Shown: positions 51,590 to 61,842 of the stretch, piece after piece
How the letters are laid out: every line of letters begins with the position of its first letter
Position numbering within the stretch: the stretch's first letter is position 1
Source of the DNA: Carpediemonas membranifera
Lineage: Eukaryota > Fornicata
Direction of reading: 5' to 3'
NCBI GenBank assembly: GCA_019828565.1
Contig: JAHDYR010000038.1
Coordinates: forward strand, 1,240,001 to 1,304,000
Length of the DNA: 64,000 nucleotides
Notes under the pieces: model-generated
Told to the model about the DNA's origin: nothing
The model's database searches: none
Seen by the model: only the letters and a program-made list of their open reading frames with translations
Program-made: the position numbers and the translations under genes

Positions 51590-52546
51590 ATGATCAGGAT
51601 ATTCCCTTTCCTACCACTCCTTATCCTCTCTATAGTCATTGCATTATCCCTTGCTACCATTCACCACATCCCGCATAGCGAGTTCGTGGATCTCGTCAAC
51701 CGAGCCCAAGACGAGTGGGTTGCAGATGCCACCTTCGCGGCCGACCGCACGTATGCGGACATGAAGCATCTGTGGATGGATTCCGCGTTCTTTGACGCGG
51801 AGGTTGCGGCTGCCGATCAGAGCATCGAGCTGCTGGGCGCCGTGGAGGCCCTGCCCGCCGAGCAGCTCGGCGACTCCCTTGACTGGCGCGAGCTCGAGCC
51901 GCACTGCCTCGACTACGTCCTCAACCAGGGCCAGTGCGGCAGCTGCTGGGCGTTCGGCAGCTCGACCGCGCTGAGCGACCGCTTCTGCATCAAGACGGGC
52001 AAGAAGAGCCTGCTCTCGCCCCAGGACCTCGTCGCGTGCGACTTCGCGGGCCAGCTCGGGTGCCACGGGGGCTACCCGAAGCGCGCATACGAGTATCTCG
52101 AGTTCTTTGGAAGCCCGTCGCTCGCGTGCTTCCCGTACACTAGCGGCGTGACCAAGGTCGCCGGCCACTGCCACCACTACTGCGCAGACGGCACGGCGCA
52201 CCCGCATCGCTACTACGCGCAGAAGTTCAAGAGCAGGTCGTACAAGGGCGTCGACGCCATCAAGACGGCGCTCCAGGACGGCCCTGTCACTGGAGTGATG
52301 CACGTGTATGCTGACTTTCCGCATTATAAGTCGGGTATTTACCACCATGCGGCCGGCAAGAAGCTCGGTGGTCATGCCGTGGCGATTGTCGGGTACGGCG
52401 TCGATAGGGAGAGCAGCACGCCCTTCTGGATTGTCCGCAACTCATGGGGAAAAGAATGGGGAGAATCCGGGTACTTTAGGATCAGAATGGGGTTCAATGA
52501 GTGCGGTATTGAGTCGGCCGCCTCGGCTGGTTTCCCTGCTGTGTGA
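51590..52546 (+). CDS. cathepsin B-like cysteine protease (C1 peptidase)
   Basis: 318 aa preproenzyme. Signal peptide about residues 1-22 (FPFLPLLILSIVIALSLA). Short propeptide (to about 95), then the mature enzyme with LDWRELEPHC, oxyanion Gln and catalytic Cys in NQGQCGSCWAFG, catalytic His in GGHAVAIVGYG and Asn in VRNSWGKEWGESGY. CHGGYPKRAYEY is the GCxGG-type motif. The insertion that forms the occluding loop in animal cathepsin B is not obvious, as in the cathepsin B-like enzymes of Giardia relatives. It would be an endopeptidase rather than a dipeptidyl carboxypeptidase in digestive vacuoles. The TGA stop is at 52,544-52,546. Confidence 0.9.
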   Translation: MIRIFPFLPLLILSIVIALSLATIHHIPHSEFVDLVNRAQDEWVADATFAADRTYADMKHLWMDSAFFDAEVAAADQSIELLGAVEALPAEQLGDSLDWRELEPHCLDYVLNQGQCGSCWAFGSSTALSDRFCIKTGKKSLLSPQDLVACDFAGQLGCHGGYPKRAYEYLEFFGSPSLACFPYTSGVTKVAGHCHHYCADGTAHPHRYYAQKFKSRSYKGVDAIKTALQDGPVTGVMHVYADFPHYKSGIYHHAAGKKLGGHAVAIVGYGVDRESSTPFWIVRNSWGKEWGESGYFRIRMGFNECGIESAASAGFPAV

Positions 52547-52623
52547 TAAAGTTGGTTGAGATGCGGTGGTCATGCCAGGTCACCCCGCCCTTGCTGTAAC
52601 TGTGCTATTTATCGGCCATCTAC

Positions 52624-53046
52624 TCAGAACCCATGCGCCTCGAGCTTGCTGAACAAGCTGTCGAGCCCTTGAACATGGAGATCCCATTGCGGCAGAGGTC
52701 GATGCTGTTCCAGTGACGCCATGCCGGGTGATGGACAGGGCTCGTCCGGCATTGCGGGTGTCTGCTGGGCGGAGAAGAGCTCTGCGCTCGAGTGTGGGCT
52801 GGGCGACGAGACTTGCTCGTTTGGGGTGTTCTCGCGGGTCGCAGCGAGTGTTGAAGGAGAGAGCCAGGATCCGTTCCACGCCCATCCAAGGTGGTAGAGC
52901 GCCGAAACGAGAGATACTCTCTTTGGATTCCACATGAGTTCCACTGGTGGTGGAGATATGTCTTTCTTGAAGGGATTTGTGCGAACCCATGCGATAAGCC
53001 ATGCTTTCCTCGCTTCACGCCTGAATTTGATCTGTTTGGTCTTCAT
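52624..53046 (-). CDS. hypothetical protein, 140 aa
   Basis: Open from ATG 53,046 (MKTKQIKFRREARKAW) to 52,624. The N-terminal ~65 residues are basic and aromatic (WLIAWVRTNPFKK, LYHLGWAW), the rest Ser/Pro-rich low complexity, ending in LDSLFSKLEAHGF. No known domain seen. Convergent with the cathepsin gene. The composition of the N-terminal part favours coding, but I cannot assign a role. Confidence 0.4.
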   Translation of the reverse strand: MKTKQIKFRREARKAWLIAWVRTNPFKKDISPPPVELMWNPKRVSLVSALYHLGWAWNGSWLSPSTLAATRENTPNEQVSSPSPHSSAELFSAQQTPAMPDEPCPSPGMASLEQHRPLPQWDLHVQGLDSLFSKLEAHGF

Positions 53047-53212
53047 GGGGGATTAATGTCGTAGTTTTGGCGAATTACAATCAACGAGATGCCAAAAATG
53101 GCATGTAGTGTGTCAAAACTCATCCGTGTCATCGCAGTCCGTCTCGACTGGTCAAACCCGGAAATGATGCGATCAAACAGCCATGCACCAGCTGTATCCA
53201 ACCGCCAGCCCT
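53047..53212. other. intergenic region
   Basis: No gene recognised; contains the 5' flank of the 140-aa ORF and the 3' flank of the oxidoreductase. Confidence 0.4.
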
Positions 53213-54505
53213 TTACTCCCACGGCTTGAGCTTCATCAGCGTGTGGAACGACACAACGAGTCGGAAGATGACGAGGGCGAGGAGGCCGAGCACCGTCACC
53301 CTGCGCTCTGGATTCCGCTCGTTCGCCAGTCTCAACATCTGGTTCTGGTAGAAAAGGACCTCGAAACCAGGCAGGGCGAGTGGGAAAAACGTTTCGATAA
53401 TTCTACGTAAATGCCGGAACATAAATGGAATTTGAACAGAATAGTCCAGTACGACAGACTGATCGCCGTCCATGATCCGACGCACGAGATGGGGGCACAC
53501 GCAGGCTGGCCGGCCGATGCCCACTACACTAATGCCGCGAGACAGGGCGTCCTCGATGTCAGCGGCACACCTCAAACCGCCAGTGACCATGATCGGCATC
53601 TGATCCACAGCTGCAACCATCTGCTCGGCAAGCTCCACGAAGAACGACTGGCGGGCGCGGGTGGACTCGGCAAGGAGGGCGGGGTTCTCGTACGTGCCGC
53701 CAGACATCTCGAGAAGGTCGACCCCGAGCAACTCTAGCCTCTTTCCAATAGAAATCGACTCTTCTAAAGTCAGACCGCCCTTGATGAAGTCGGCTGTGTT
53801 CAACTTGACAAAAACAGGCACTTTTGGACCAACCGCAGCTCTTACACGCGACACAACTTCATAGAGCATGCGAGCACGGTTCTCGATACATCCACCGAAC
53901 GAATCTTGGCGCTGATTCGACCGCTGTGATAGGAACTGAGACAGCAGATACCCGTGTGCCGCGTGGATCTGGACACCAGCAAGGCCGGACTCCACCGCAA
54001 GCTTGGCAGCCCTAGCGAACCCTTCTGTGATCTCGTGTATTTGTTCGACCGTAATCCCGGTTGGATTTGAGTGCATCATTCTGAGCAGCGGGTTTGTCAT
54101 GGCCACCGGCGACGGGGCGACCGGGGCTTTGTTGATGAGCCGGCTAACCTGGCGCCCGCAGTGGTTGAGCTGCATGAATAGTGGCTGTGATGTGCTTGAG
54201 GACCATGCTTTGAAGGCGGTCCGGATCTCGTCATCTGTAGACCCCTCGATGCAGACGTTGCGGACATTCTCGATGCCGTTTCTTGCGACAATTACGTGTC
54301 CGGTGAGCATAGGAATGGCCATTGTGTCCCATGCGCGGTACAGCGTCAGCAGCTCTTTCCCAGGGAGCCCGCTTTCGTCTGCAAGGGTCTCGGCGAGCGC
54401 AGCCTTCATCACGCGGCACGGAAGCGTGTATCCACATGGAAGTTTCAATGGTGTCGCCAAATTCCGGCCCTTTGGCGCAGTACTCGGGCTCATAGTCCCG
54501 CTCAT
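53213..54505 (-). CDS. NADH:flavin oxidoreductase, Old Yellow Enzyme family
   Basis: 430 aa from the ATG at 54,505. FMN-dependent TIM barrel: ATPLKLPCGYTLPCRVMKAAL at the start (strand 1), PLFMQLNHCGRQ (FMN-proximal Gln and the H-x-G-R loop), GVQIHAAHGYLLSQFLS (H-A-A-H-G-Y, substrate anion site), SFGG.IENRAR (FMN phosphate contact), VFVKLN, IMVTGG and GIGRPA. It would reduce enones, quinones or nitro compounds using NADH/NADPH. The C-terminal ~60 residues add a hydrophobic helix (VTVLGLLALVIFRLVVSFH), predicting a membrane anchor, unusual for this family. No Fe-S cluster or second flavoprotein domain, so not the full 2,4-dienoyl-CoA reductase. Confidence 0.85.
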   Translation of the reverse strand: MSGTMSPSTAPKGRNLATPLKLPCGYTLPCRVMKAALAETLADESGLPGKELLTLYRAWDTMAIPMLTGHVIVARNGIENVRNVCIEGSTDDEIRTAFKAWSSSTSQPLFMQLNHCGRQVSRLINKAPVAPSPVAMTNPLLRMMHSNPTGITVEQIHEITEGFARAAKLAVESGLAGVQIHAAHGYLLSQFLSQRSNQRQDSFGGCIENRARMLYEVVSRVRAAVGPKVPVFVKLNTADFIKGGLTLEESISIGKRLELLGVDLLEMSGGTYENPALLAESTRARQSFFVELAEQMVAAVDQMPIMVTGGLRCAADIEDALSRGISVVGIGRPACVCPHLVRRIMDGDQSVVLDYSVQIPFMFRHLRRIIETFFPLALPGFEVLFYQNQMLRLANERNPERRVTVLGLLALVIFRLVVSFHTLMKLKPWE

Positions 54506-54632
54506 CGCCGTCACTCAAAACCACCATTTGATTGACTTCGGCTGCTTGAGCTCGACCCCAGCTGCCCCGACTGGTGCAAGATGATGACCCCTTGAGAGTC
54601 TGCCAACAGTCTCGTCAGGATCCAATCATTTG
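54506..54632. promoter_or_regulatory. divergent intergenic region
   Basis: About 127 bp between the oxidoreductase and Rav1-like starts. No specific promoter element recognised. Confidence 0.3.
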
Positions 54633-57600
54633 ATGGAGCACTCAGCTTGGTGGTTCCACTGGCCAATGGAGGGGCCTTCTCAGATGCAGGACGTGCTTAA
54701 ACGCGTTTTACCACACATCGCCACGACCCCTATCGTTATCTCGCCGTATGAGCAGGAATTCGTTCGTATCCATGGCCTATCGCTCTTATCCAGTCCTATG
54801 CCAGCAACGAGACGGTTCTATGCGTCACACAGAACAAAACATTGATGCATAAGCACATGGACAGAGTTACAGCTACCGCAAGCACTCCCGATGGGCTCTT
54901 TTGGACCTCGAGTGGCAGCCTCCACGTGCTTCCCAGGCTCATCCCCGGGGCAGCACCGCTCACCGCGTCACACCAGCACACGGGCGAGACATGCATCACC
55001 ACCGCGCCGACCGGCCCTGTTGTGGCCGTCACATCACCGCTGGGCACGTCACTGCACAGGGTGGACATCGATGGAAGGGCAATCACACCACAGCCTGCCC
55101 CCATGCTTCCTGGTTACAGGCTGGTTATTGATACGACTGGGAAGAGGGCGCTCTACTATCATCCAGAGAACGTTCACGTAATCGTTGTTGACATTTCTGG
55201 ACAAGAAGCGGTTGAGTCGCACCGACTCAACTTTCCAGGGCCAGTTATGAGTGTTGTGTGTTGCGATGACCGCCTAGTGATCGTATCAGACGCCATGGCC
55301 TTCATTTACGACGGCAGTGGTCTCACCGTCCTCGGCTGGTTCCTCCTATCAGCATCATCGCCCAGCCACGTCGCCAGTCCCCTTCCAGACCTGATCCCCA
55401 AGGACCAGATCACGATTGCCGACGCTCATTTGGGCAGCTTCCGTGTCTTCAAGGTCGACTTGAAGTCCTCGCCATCTCTGCTCAGCCCAGAGATCGAGGA
55501 GATCGAATTCGTCCTACCCCACGGTGAGATCTCATGGACCCCGGATCTGATCTCGAACTCGCCGCTGCCCTCTGACTGCTGGGTGGCTATGACGGGGGTA
55601 GTCGGCGGGTCCACTCTTGTCACGTTCTTCGCACCATCCATCAACGGTCAGTATCTTCCTAGATTCGTGTACGCGATATCTTCATATTCCGGTATTTTCC
55701 CCTTCCTCCCGCGCACTAATTTCTCTGCTAAACTCGGGGATTTGACCCTTGCCTCTGCCGGAGACAACACCCTCACCCTGGCCACCGAGGAAGCCACTGT
55801 CTGCGCCACTGCAGCTGGCATAGTCGCCTGGGAGGAGGCAGGACACGTCTGTGTCTGCAAGGACGGCGTTGTCACGAAGTCCCGACATGACTTGGGTGAA
55901 GTCAGCCATATTGCGGTCAACTCCACACGACTCGCAATCTGTAGTCGGGAGAAGATCTCGGTATACGCCTCAGAATCACTGCATCTGATCCGCGAGATCG
56001 ACGTCGCCTCTGCCCTCTCCCTTTTCCTACACCCCGCCTCCCTCGTCGCCGTGCTCGCTGACGGCCGCATCGCCATGGCCAGCCTCACCACCGGTGCCGT
56101 CTCATGGCTCGGCAAGGTTGACTGCCCCCTGAACTCCGTCTGCTTCGACCCCACCGGCATGGTCATACTGTCTAGGGTCGAACCAACCACCGTCGTCCTG
56201 CTGGCACTCAGCGGCATCCGGCTGAGCTCGCACGTATGCGGCGAGGACTCAATAATCAGCCCGCACTCTGCCCGGACGTTTGTGGTGAGAACGGTGCAGC
56301 GGGCGTTGACAGTCATGGCGCACGACCACCCCAGCACATCCATCATTGACACCGTCATCCTCAATCCCAAGATTGTGTCCCCGATGCACTCGATCGTGTC
56401 AGATCCCGCCGTCCCGTGGGATCTTCTCATCAACTCCCCCGCCAATGTCGAGGAGCCGGAGACCCCCGCCGAGTCAGCAAAGCCAGTTCAGCCTCGCTCC
56501 TTCGCCCGCCGCCGCCGCGCCCGCCGAGTCTTTGACGACGATGAGCCCGCCGACCCGGCCCCAGCCCCGGCCCAGGCCACCACCGCACCCACGACAACGG
56601 CCTACCCAGCATCCTTCCCCTACCTCCCGCCAAGGGAGACCGGCCTCGTCGAGTCAGTCTTTACCCAGGTCCGGAAGCTGCCGGACATCGATGACTTTGG
56701 CCGAAGTTACCTGGTGGCGCTGGGTGTCGCCCTGTTCAGCAGGACCGAGCTGGGTTCAAGCCCTGTGCCGGACTCGGCCGTGCTCGCTGCGGGCCTGTCA
56801 GCTGACTCGTCTCGACTTGTCGCATCAGTTTTTCCGGCATATTCCCCGTTGACTATCGAAGACTTTGAACTCACCCGAGTCGCCGAATGGGCTACAGACT
56901 CGGATCTAGAGTCACTTGTCACTCGATTTGTGGTCGACGAGTTCCATGAGCATCACGATGTCAACAGCGTGGCAGCCTACTACATTGCGATGGACAAGAT
57001 CACGCGGCTGGCGTCGGTATACTCAACATCCGGCAACGCCAAGGTGTCGAGCTTCCTTAGGAACGACTTCACCGCCCCGAGGTGGCGTCAGGCCGCAGGG
57101 AAGAACGCCTTTGCTCTCCTGGGGAAGCTTCACTTCGTCGCTTCTGCCGGTTTCTTCCTTCTCGCAGGGCAGGTCGATGAGTGCAGGTCAATCTGCAGAG
57201 ATCGCATCCAATCTAGCACGGTCGAGATCATCCTCATGAGATTGTCCAAGAATGACATTGATACGTTCGAATCTGCGGATATGATCAAATCTTGGAGATC
57301 CGGCCACTACCAACCACTGCTGGACGCCCTCGCCGCCCAGCCCACGTCCTCTTCCCCAGTCGAGCCCGCTATCCGCCTCGCCATCCTCCGCGCCCTCTCT
57401 GCAAACCACCCCCTCTCTTTCCGTGTTAATCAATTGATTGACACCCGCCCGCCCCAGCTCCGCCTGCTCGCCCACCTTGCCACCGTCGCCCCGCTGGCAG
57501 TGTGGTCGTGCCCCGAGGTCAAGGACGTCACCCTCGTCCCTGCCATGGCCAACATCGTGGCGCTCACCGCTCAAGAGAACACCCTGGGCCTCGACTCGCT

Positions 57601-58987
57601 ATGTGAGAAGCTCGGGGTCGACCTGGATGCCCTCTTCGATTTCACGCCGCCGTCCGCCCGGGCGGTGCTGAGACGTATCCCCCAGCTTCGGAATCGGTTT
57701 GACGAGTATGATATGCAACAGATGACTGTCATTGGAGTCGAGTGCACGAATGAGTCGGTCAGATCGTATCTGGATCTTTATGACGCAATCAAAACTCTTG
57801 ACTTCATGCAAGTTTTCAAGCTATCAAATCTCGAGATTGACCATATCCCAGAAGATTTCCTCCTCCACAAGATGATCCTCATCGCCACTCTGATCCGTCT
57901 CCGCAAGTCTGACTTCGTCCCCTCCGCCTCGTACGCCTCGATGGGCATCACTCTTTCAACTCAGGTCCGCAGTTTGTGCGACGAAATCTCATACAACCCA
58001 GGAATGTTTGAAGGGAGCCCGGTGTGGACGGGCGTGGGCAAGTGGGCGCGACTGAACCCGCATTCGAGTCAGCTCTTGCGTCTGGTGGGTGAAGCGATCG
58101 GTCTGGACGAGGATTTGCTCGATCTTTTGGATTCTGAGGCAATCACCTCGATTCTCCTCCACGCGCTCAACTCCCAAACGGACTCCAGCCCAGAGCTGGC
58201 CGCCGAGCTCGACGTTGGCGCAGTGATGATCGACAAGGTCACCCACGCGGCGCTCCTCCGCCAGCACTCGGGCCTGCTCCTCGTCACGGCTCACAAGGAC
58301 CGCGTCGTTGAATACATCATTTCTCAGTCTAATCAATTGATTGAGCTTTCTTCACGGAGAGGAGCGGGGCATATTTCCTGCCTCGCCGCGTCCCCTTCTA
58401 GCCCTCTGTACGCCACGGCCGCCGGCATGGTGCTGTCGCTGTGGGTGCCTGGGGTAGGGCAACCGCTGATGACCAAGCGGATGAACTCGGCTGTTGTCAG
58501 CGTGGCTTTTGACATTTCCGGTCGCCGTCTTGCCGTGCTACTCGAAGATATGGTCATAGTCTTCAGATTGGATTCGAATCCCGAGATTGATCCGTGGCCG
58601 CTTTGCTCCATCCCGTTCGAGGTCGACGACGGTGCTCTTGTTCTCTTTGAATCAGCCTCGCGCGTCATCGTCGTTTCTTCCGAGGCTGTAAGCATTTACG
58701 ACGTTCTTTCCGGCACTCACCTCGCACACGCCGACCTCGGCACATGTCCAGTATACCACGCCCTTGTTGAGGCCATCGCGCTCTTCGGACCCGTAACTGC
58801 AGCCGTCAGAGACACCGAGAGGCTCGTCATCACAGCTGCAAGGGGCACCGCGGTTGCTACGCCGCCCAAGTTCGACCGCACATGCCTTGCGGGAGTGTCT
58901 GATGGGTTGCTCCTCACCAGGCTGCCCGGCGGTCTGCTATGTCACGGGGGCAAGGTTGCGTCGGCCGTGTTGAAGATGTCAGGTTGA
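54633..58987 (+). CDS. Rav1/DmX-like (rabconnectin-3) WD40 protein, RAVE-complex subunit
   Basis: Proposed coding: exon 1 54,633-54,761, a 32-nt intron 54,762-54,793 (GT...TTATCCAG), exon 2 54,794-58,987, giving about 1,440 aa. Without the intron the long frame would start late at 54,845. N-terminal beta-propellers (residues ~1-560), a Pro/Ala/Arg-rich linker (~590-620), and a helical core with KNAFALLGKLHFVASAGFFLLAGQVDECRSICRD, the signature of Rav1/DmX C-terminal domains. A third propeller-like region (~1,190-1,440) with LAASPSSPLYATAAGMVLSLWVPG follows. The RAVE/rabconnectin-3 complex reassembles V-ATPase on membranes. The intron is inferred from frame continuity (ISPYEQEF|SYASNETV). Confidence 0.7.
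54762..54793 (+). other. putative 32-nt intron in Rav1-like gene
   Basis: GTTCGT...CTTATCCAG. Removing it joins two open segments in phase 0. The acceptor TTATCCAG is the same as in the MCM6 intron. The donor is not canonical (GTTCGT), so a frameshift remains an alternative. Confidence 0.45.
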
Positions 58988-59165
58988 GGGTGAGCGGTGT
59001 CGTATCGTATCTAGTTATAAATATTTGCAGCAGCGAGAGCCACTGTTGTGTGAGCAAGAGAAGCACTTCCATTGCCGTTCCTCTTGCCTGATGCCCATTG
59101 CTACCATCAACCGTACTAATAATAATAATAACAAAGTTCAACACTGACTTTACACACCCTTCATC
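58988..59165. other. intergenic region between Rav1-like and MCM6 (convergent)
   Basis: Contains an (AAT)n microsatellite at about 59,117-59,131. No gene. Confidence 0.5.
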
Positions 59166-61681
59166 TCACCTGACCACGCCCATCGCAGAGTACCGTTTGT
59201 CCGGTCCAAACGCAGCCCCATCCTCAGGGTACAGCTCCTGCTCCTTCTCCATCAGCTGTACTATTCCAAGCAGCGCCCGTGTCCGCTTCTCACCAGACGC
59301 CGCGCTGAGCACGTTGGCCTGGTCGTTCGGGGCCTCGGCGTCCACATGGAGCAGGTGGGAAATGATCTCGTCAACGGTGGCATACTGGCGACCGCCGGTC
59401 TCGTCCATGAACCGGGTCGTGAGGAACTCGTTGACGAGGCCGCGGTACCGCTCAAACGTCGCGCCGTCCAGGCTCATCGTCTCCTGTCTCGCGCGTCTGT
59501 TCGCCTGGCGTGGTGCTCTCGACCTCTCCAGGCCAAACCCAAACTCGCCGTCCTCGAGAGCAGCCGCGCCTTCGCCACCGGCGTCGCTGTCGGGCTCGAC
59601 ATCCCATAGTTCCTCGAGGTCGACGAGGGGCACCTGGAACGTCGTCTGGTCGTTAACGTGGATGATCGTCTGCTCGAGAAGCTCGTAGGCCTCCTCTACA
59701 TGCTCTACAGTCACCGTATCGGACCCGTAAAGCTTGGCGCACGCCTGGCTGAGTCGGAAGAGGGCCTCGAGCTGGCGGGGCGTGACGTCGAGACGCATCG
59801 ACGTGTTCTCCAGCTGCCGCCGACGAAGGCCGATGTACCTCTCACCGATGCGGTTGCTGGCCTCCTCCGATATCCGGACGCTGACCGTCCGAGCCCACGT
59901 GATATAGTCGCGGATCTCATCGAGGGTGTAGCTCGGGCCTGCTGCGAACTCAGCGTCGTCTGTGTGGTCGGCACCAGGCATGTGGTTGTTCAGAATGTGG
60001 TCGGAGATGCGTCTATCGTTGTCGGGGTTGCACTCATCTCTCACCACGAAGAAGAGGTCGAAGCGGGAGATCAAGGCTGGCGCGATACGTACGTTCTGTC
60101 TTAGCGTACGGGCTGGGTCGTAGAGGCCCTGGACGGGGTTCATCGCTGCCAGCACCGAGGCCCTTGAGTTGTACGTAACGTTGAGCCCGGCCTTACTGAT
60201 GGAGATGGTCTGCTGCTCCATGGCCTCGTGCAGGGCTGACTGGTCGATCTCGTCCATCTTCTCCATCTCATCTATGCAGCACACGCCGTTGTCGGCAAGC
60301 ATCATGGCGCCCGGGACGATGGCGAACTCGTGCGTCTGCGGGTCTTGCAGGACGGACGCAGTGATGCCCGCGCCAGACGCGGACTTGCCCGAGGTGAACA
60401 CAGCTCTTGGGTGGAAGTCCTTGACGAATGTGAGGAACTGGCTCTTTCCAGTCGACGGGTCGCCGACGATGCAGATGTTGATGTCGCCTCGGATCCTCAT
60501 ATCGTCCTCGCGGGTTACACCGCCGAGAAGCATGAGGATGATGGCCTTCTTGATCATCGTGTGGCCGTAAATCGCCGGGGCGAAGGACCGTACGAAGTCT
60601 GCGGTGTGCGTGGGGACGAACTGGTCAGAGTTCGGGTCCCTCATCGCCTCGAAGCGGTCTCTGCGAGGCATGTCCTTCGCGAGGGCGTCCTGGAGGGCGT
60701 CGAGGTCACTGGAGGAGGCAGTGAGCACCGTCTTCGCGTCGGGCCCCATCTCGATGTTGTTCACGAGGAAGACGTACTTGAAGGTCAGTTCTGTGGTTGC
60801 GGAGACGCCCTTGACGCCACTGATACCCTCGCCCGAGCCGCGGTCGACTCCTCTTGCGATAGAGAGGACGCCATGTTCGCCGGGCAGCTTCATTACACTA
60901 AGATCAGGGACGACAATGACCGTGCCGATGAACTGGCACGTCTGACCTGGACGGAGGAGGCCGACAAGGTCGCCCTGCATGATGGCCTCGATGGTGGCGG
61001 GCGTCGTGCCGGGGTCGACGACAGTCGAGGGTTCCTGGAGGAGCACGCGCTGGAAGTCGACCCTTGTTGAGGCAGTCGCGTCGAGCACGAAGCCGCTCTT
61101 GGCACGGCATGCGCTATTTGTGCATATAGTGGGCAGCTTGTACTGGAACTCCTGGGCAACGTCCGGGATAGTATTGCCACACTGCTTGCACACAAAGGTG
61201 GCCGTCTTCAACAAAAGCTCGGGCTGGTTGAGACGCGTTACAGTGCCTTGGACCGTCCTGAGCTTGTTGTGACAGTCGGACCCGAGGTCGGCCACTCGGA
61301 CGCGGGGTACCTCGATCGGGAGGTTGGTAAAGCGGACCGCAAACTGGCGGGGACGGCGAGTGTTCGAGCTGAAGGCGGCATCGGCACCGTGGACATCGAT
61401 GATCTTCTGCCGAAGCATATCGCCGAGGACGTCGCAGACGAAGTAGAACTCGTTCTGGACGATGAGGCTGAGATGCGCCTGTGGGTTCTCAGCTGCGTAT
61501 GCCTCTACGTGATCGTAGTCGACAATAACGGCGTTTCGCTCCTTATTGGTCGCGATATCGGCAAGCTCGGCTTCTCCGATGATGTGTTCGAAGAACGGGC
61601 TCAGCACTAGTCTAAGGTCATCGAGCTGGATAAATGTGCAAGAAACGTTCAACAAACCACCTTCTTATGTGTTCCTTCCAT
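59166..61681 (-). CDS. MCM6: MCM6 replicative helicase subunit
   Basis: Exon 2 59,166-61,625; proposed 35-nt intron 61,626-61,660; exon 1 61,661-61,681, about 826 aa. Without the intron no ATG exists upstream of the MCM N-domain. Zinc finger CKQCGN...CTNSACRA followed by VDFQRVLLQEP, characteristic of MCM6. AAA+ core: Walker A GDPSTGKSQFL, Walker B CCIDEMEKMD (Phe-Asp of the usual IDEFDKM replaced by Met-Glu), EAMEQQTISISKAG, and arginine-finger SRFDLFF. A C-terminal winged helix lies after an acidic linker. One subunit of the MCM2-7 ring that unwinds DNA at replication forks. Divergent from MCM2. Confidence 0.9.
61626..61660 (-). other. putative 35-nt intron in MCM6
   Basis: GTGGTT...TTATCCAG on the minus strand. 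Without it the frame has a TGA immediately after MEGTHKKVVC. Removal gives MEGTHKK|LDDLRLVLS in phase 0. Confidence 0.6.
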
Positions 61682-61842
61682 GGTTCGTTCGGCCACACTC
61701 ACTCTTTTGCCTTGTCCTGCGAATTCTCCAAAATTTTGTCGACCCAGACTGCTGCAGTCAGTTGGCTGAGGCCTGCTGGGTGACCCACTCGCCGCAGGGA
61801 AGCCTCCACTTGCTTCTCCGAAATAACGGCACTTGAAAGGCG
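61682..61842. promoter_or_regulatory. MCM6-MCM2 shared intergenic region, likely bidirectional promoter
   Basis: 161 bp between the divergent start codons of two subunits of one complex. Contains AAAATTTTG (61,731-61,739), a perfect short palindrome AAAATTTT. No other motif can be assigned by eye. Coregulation is inference from the arrangement. Confidence 0.45.

Noticed and set aside
60330..61070. 246-aa plus-strand frame opposite MCM6
   Set aside because: Antisense shadow of the conserved MCM core.
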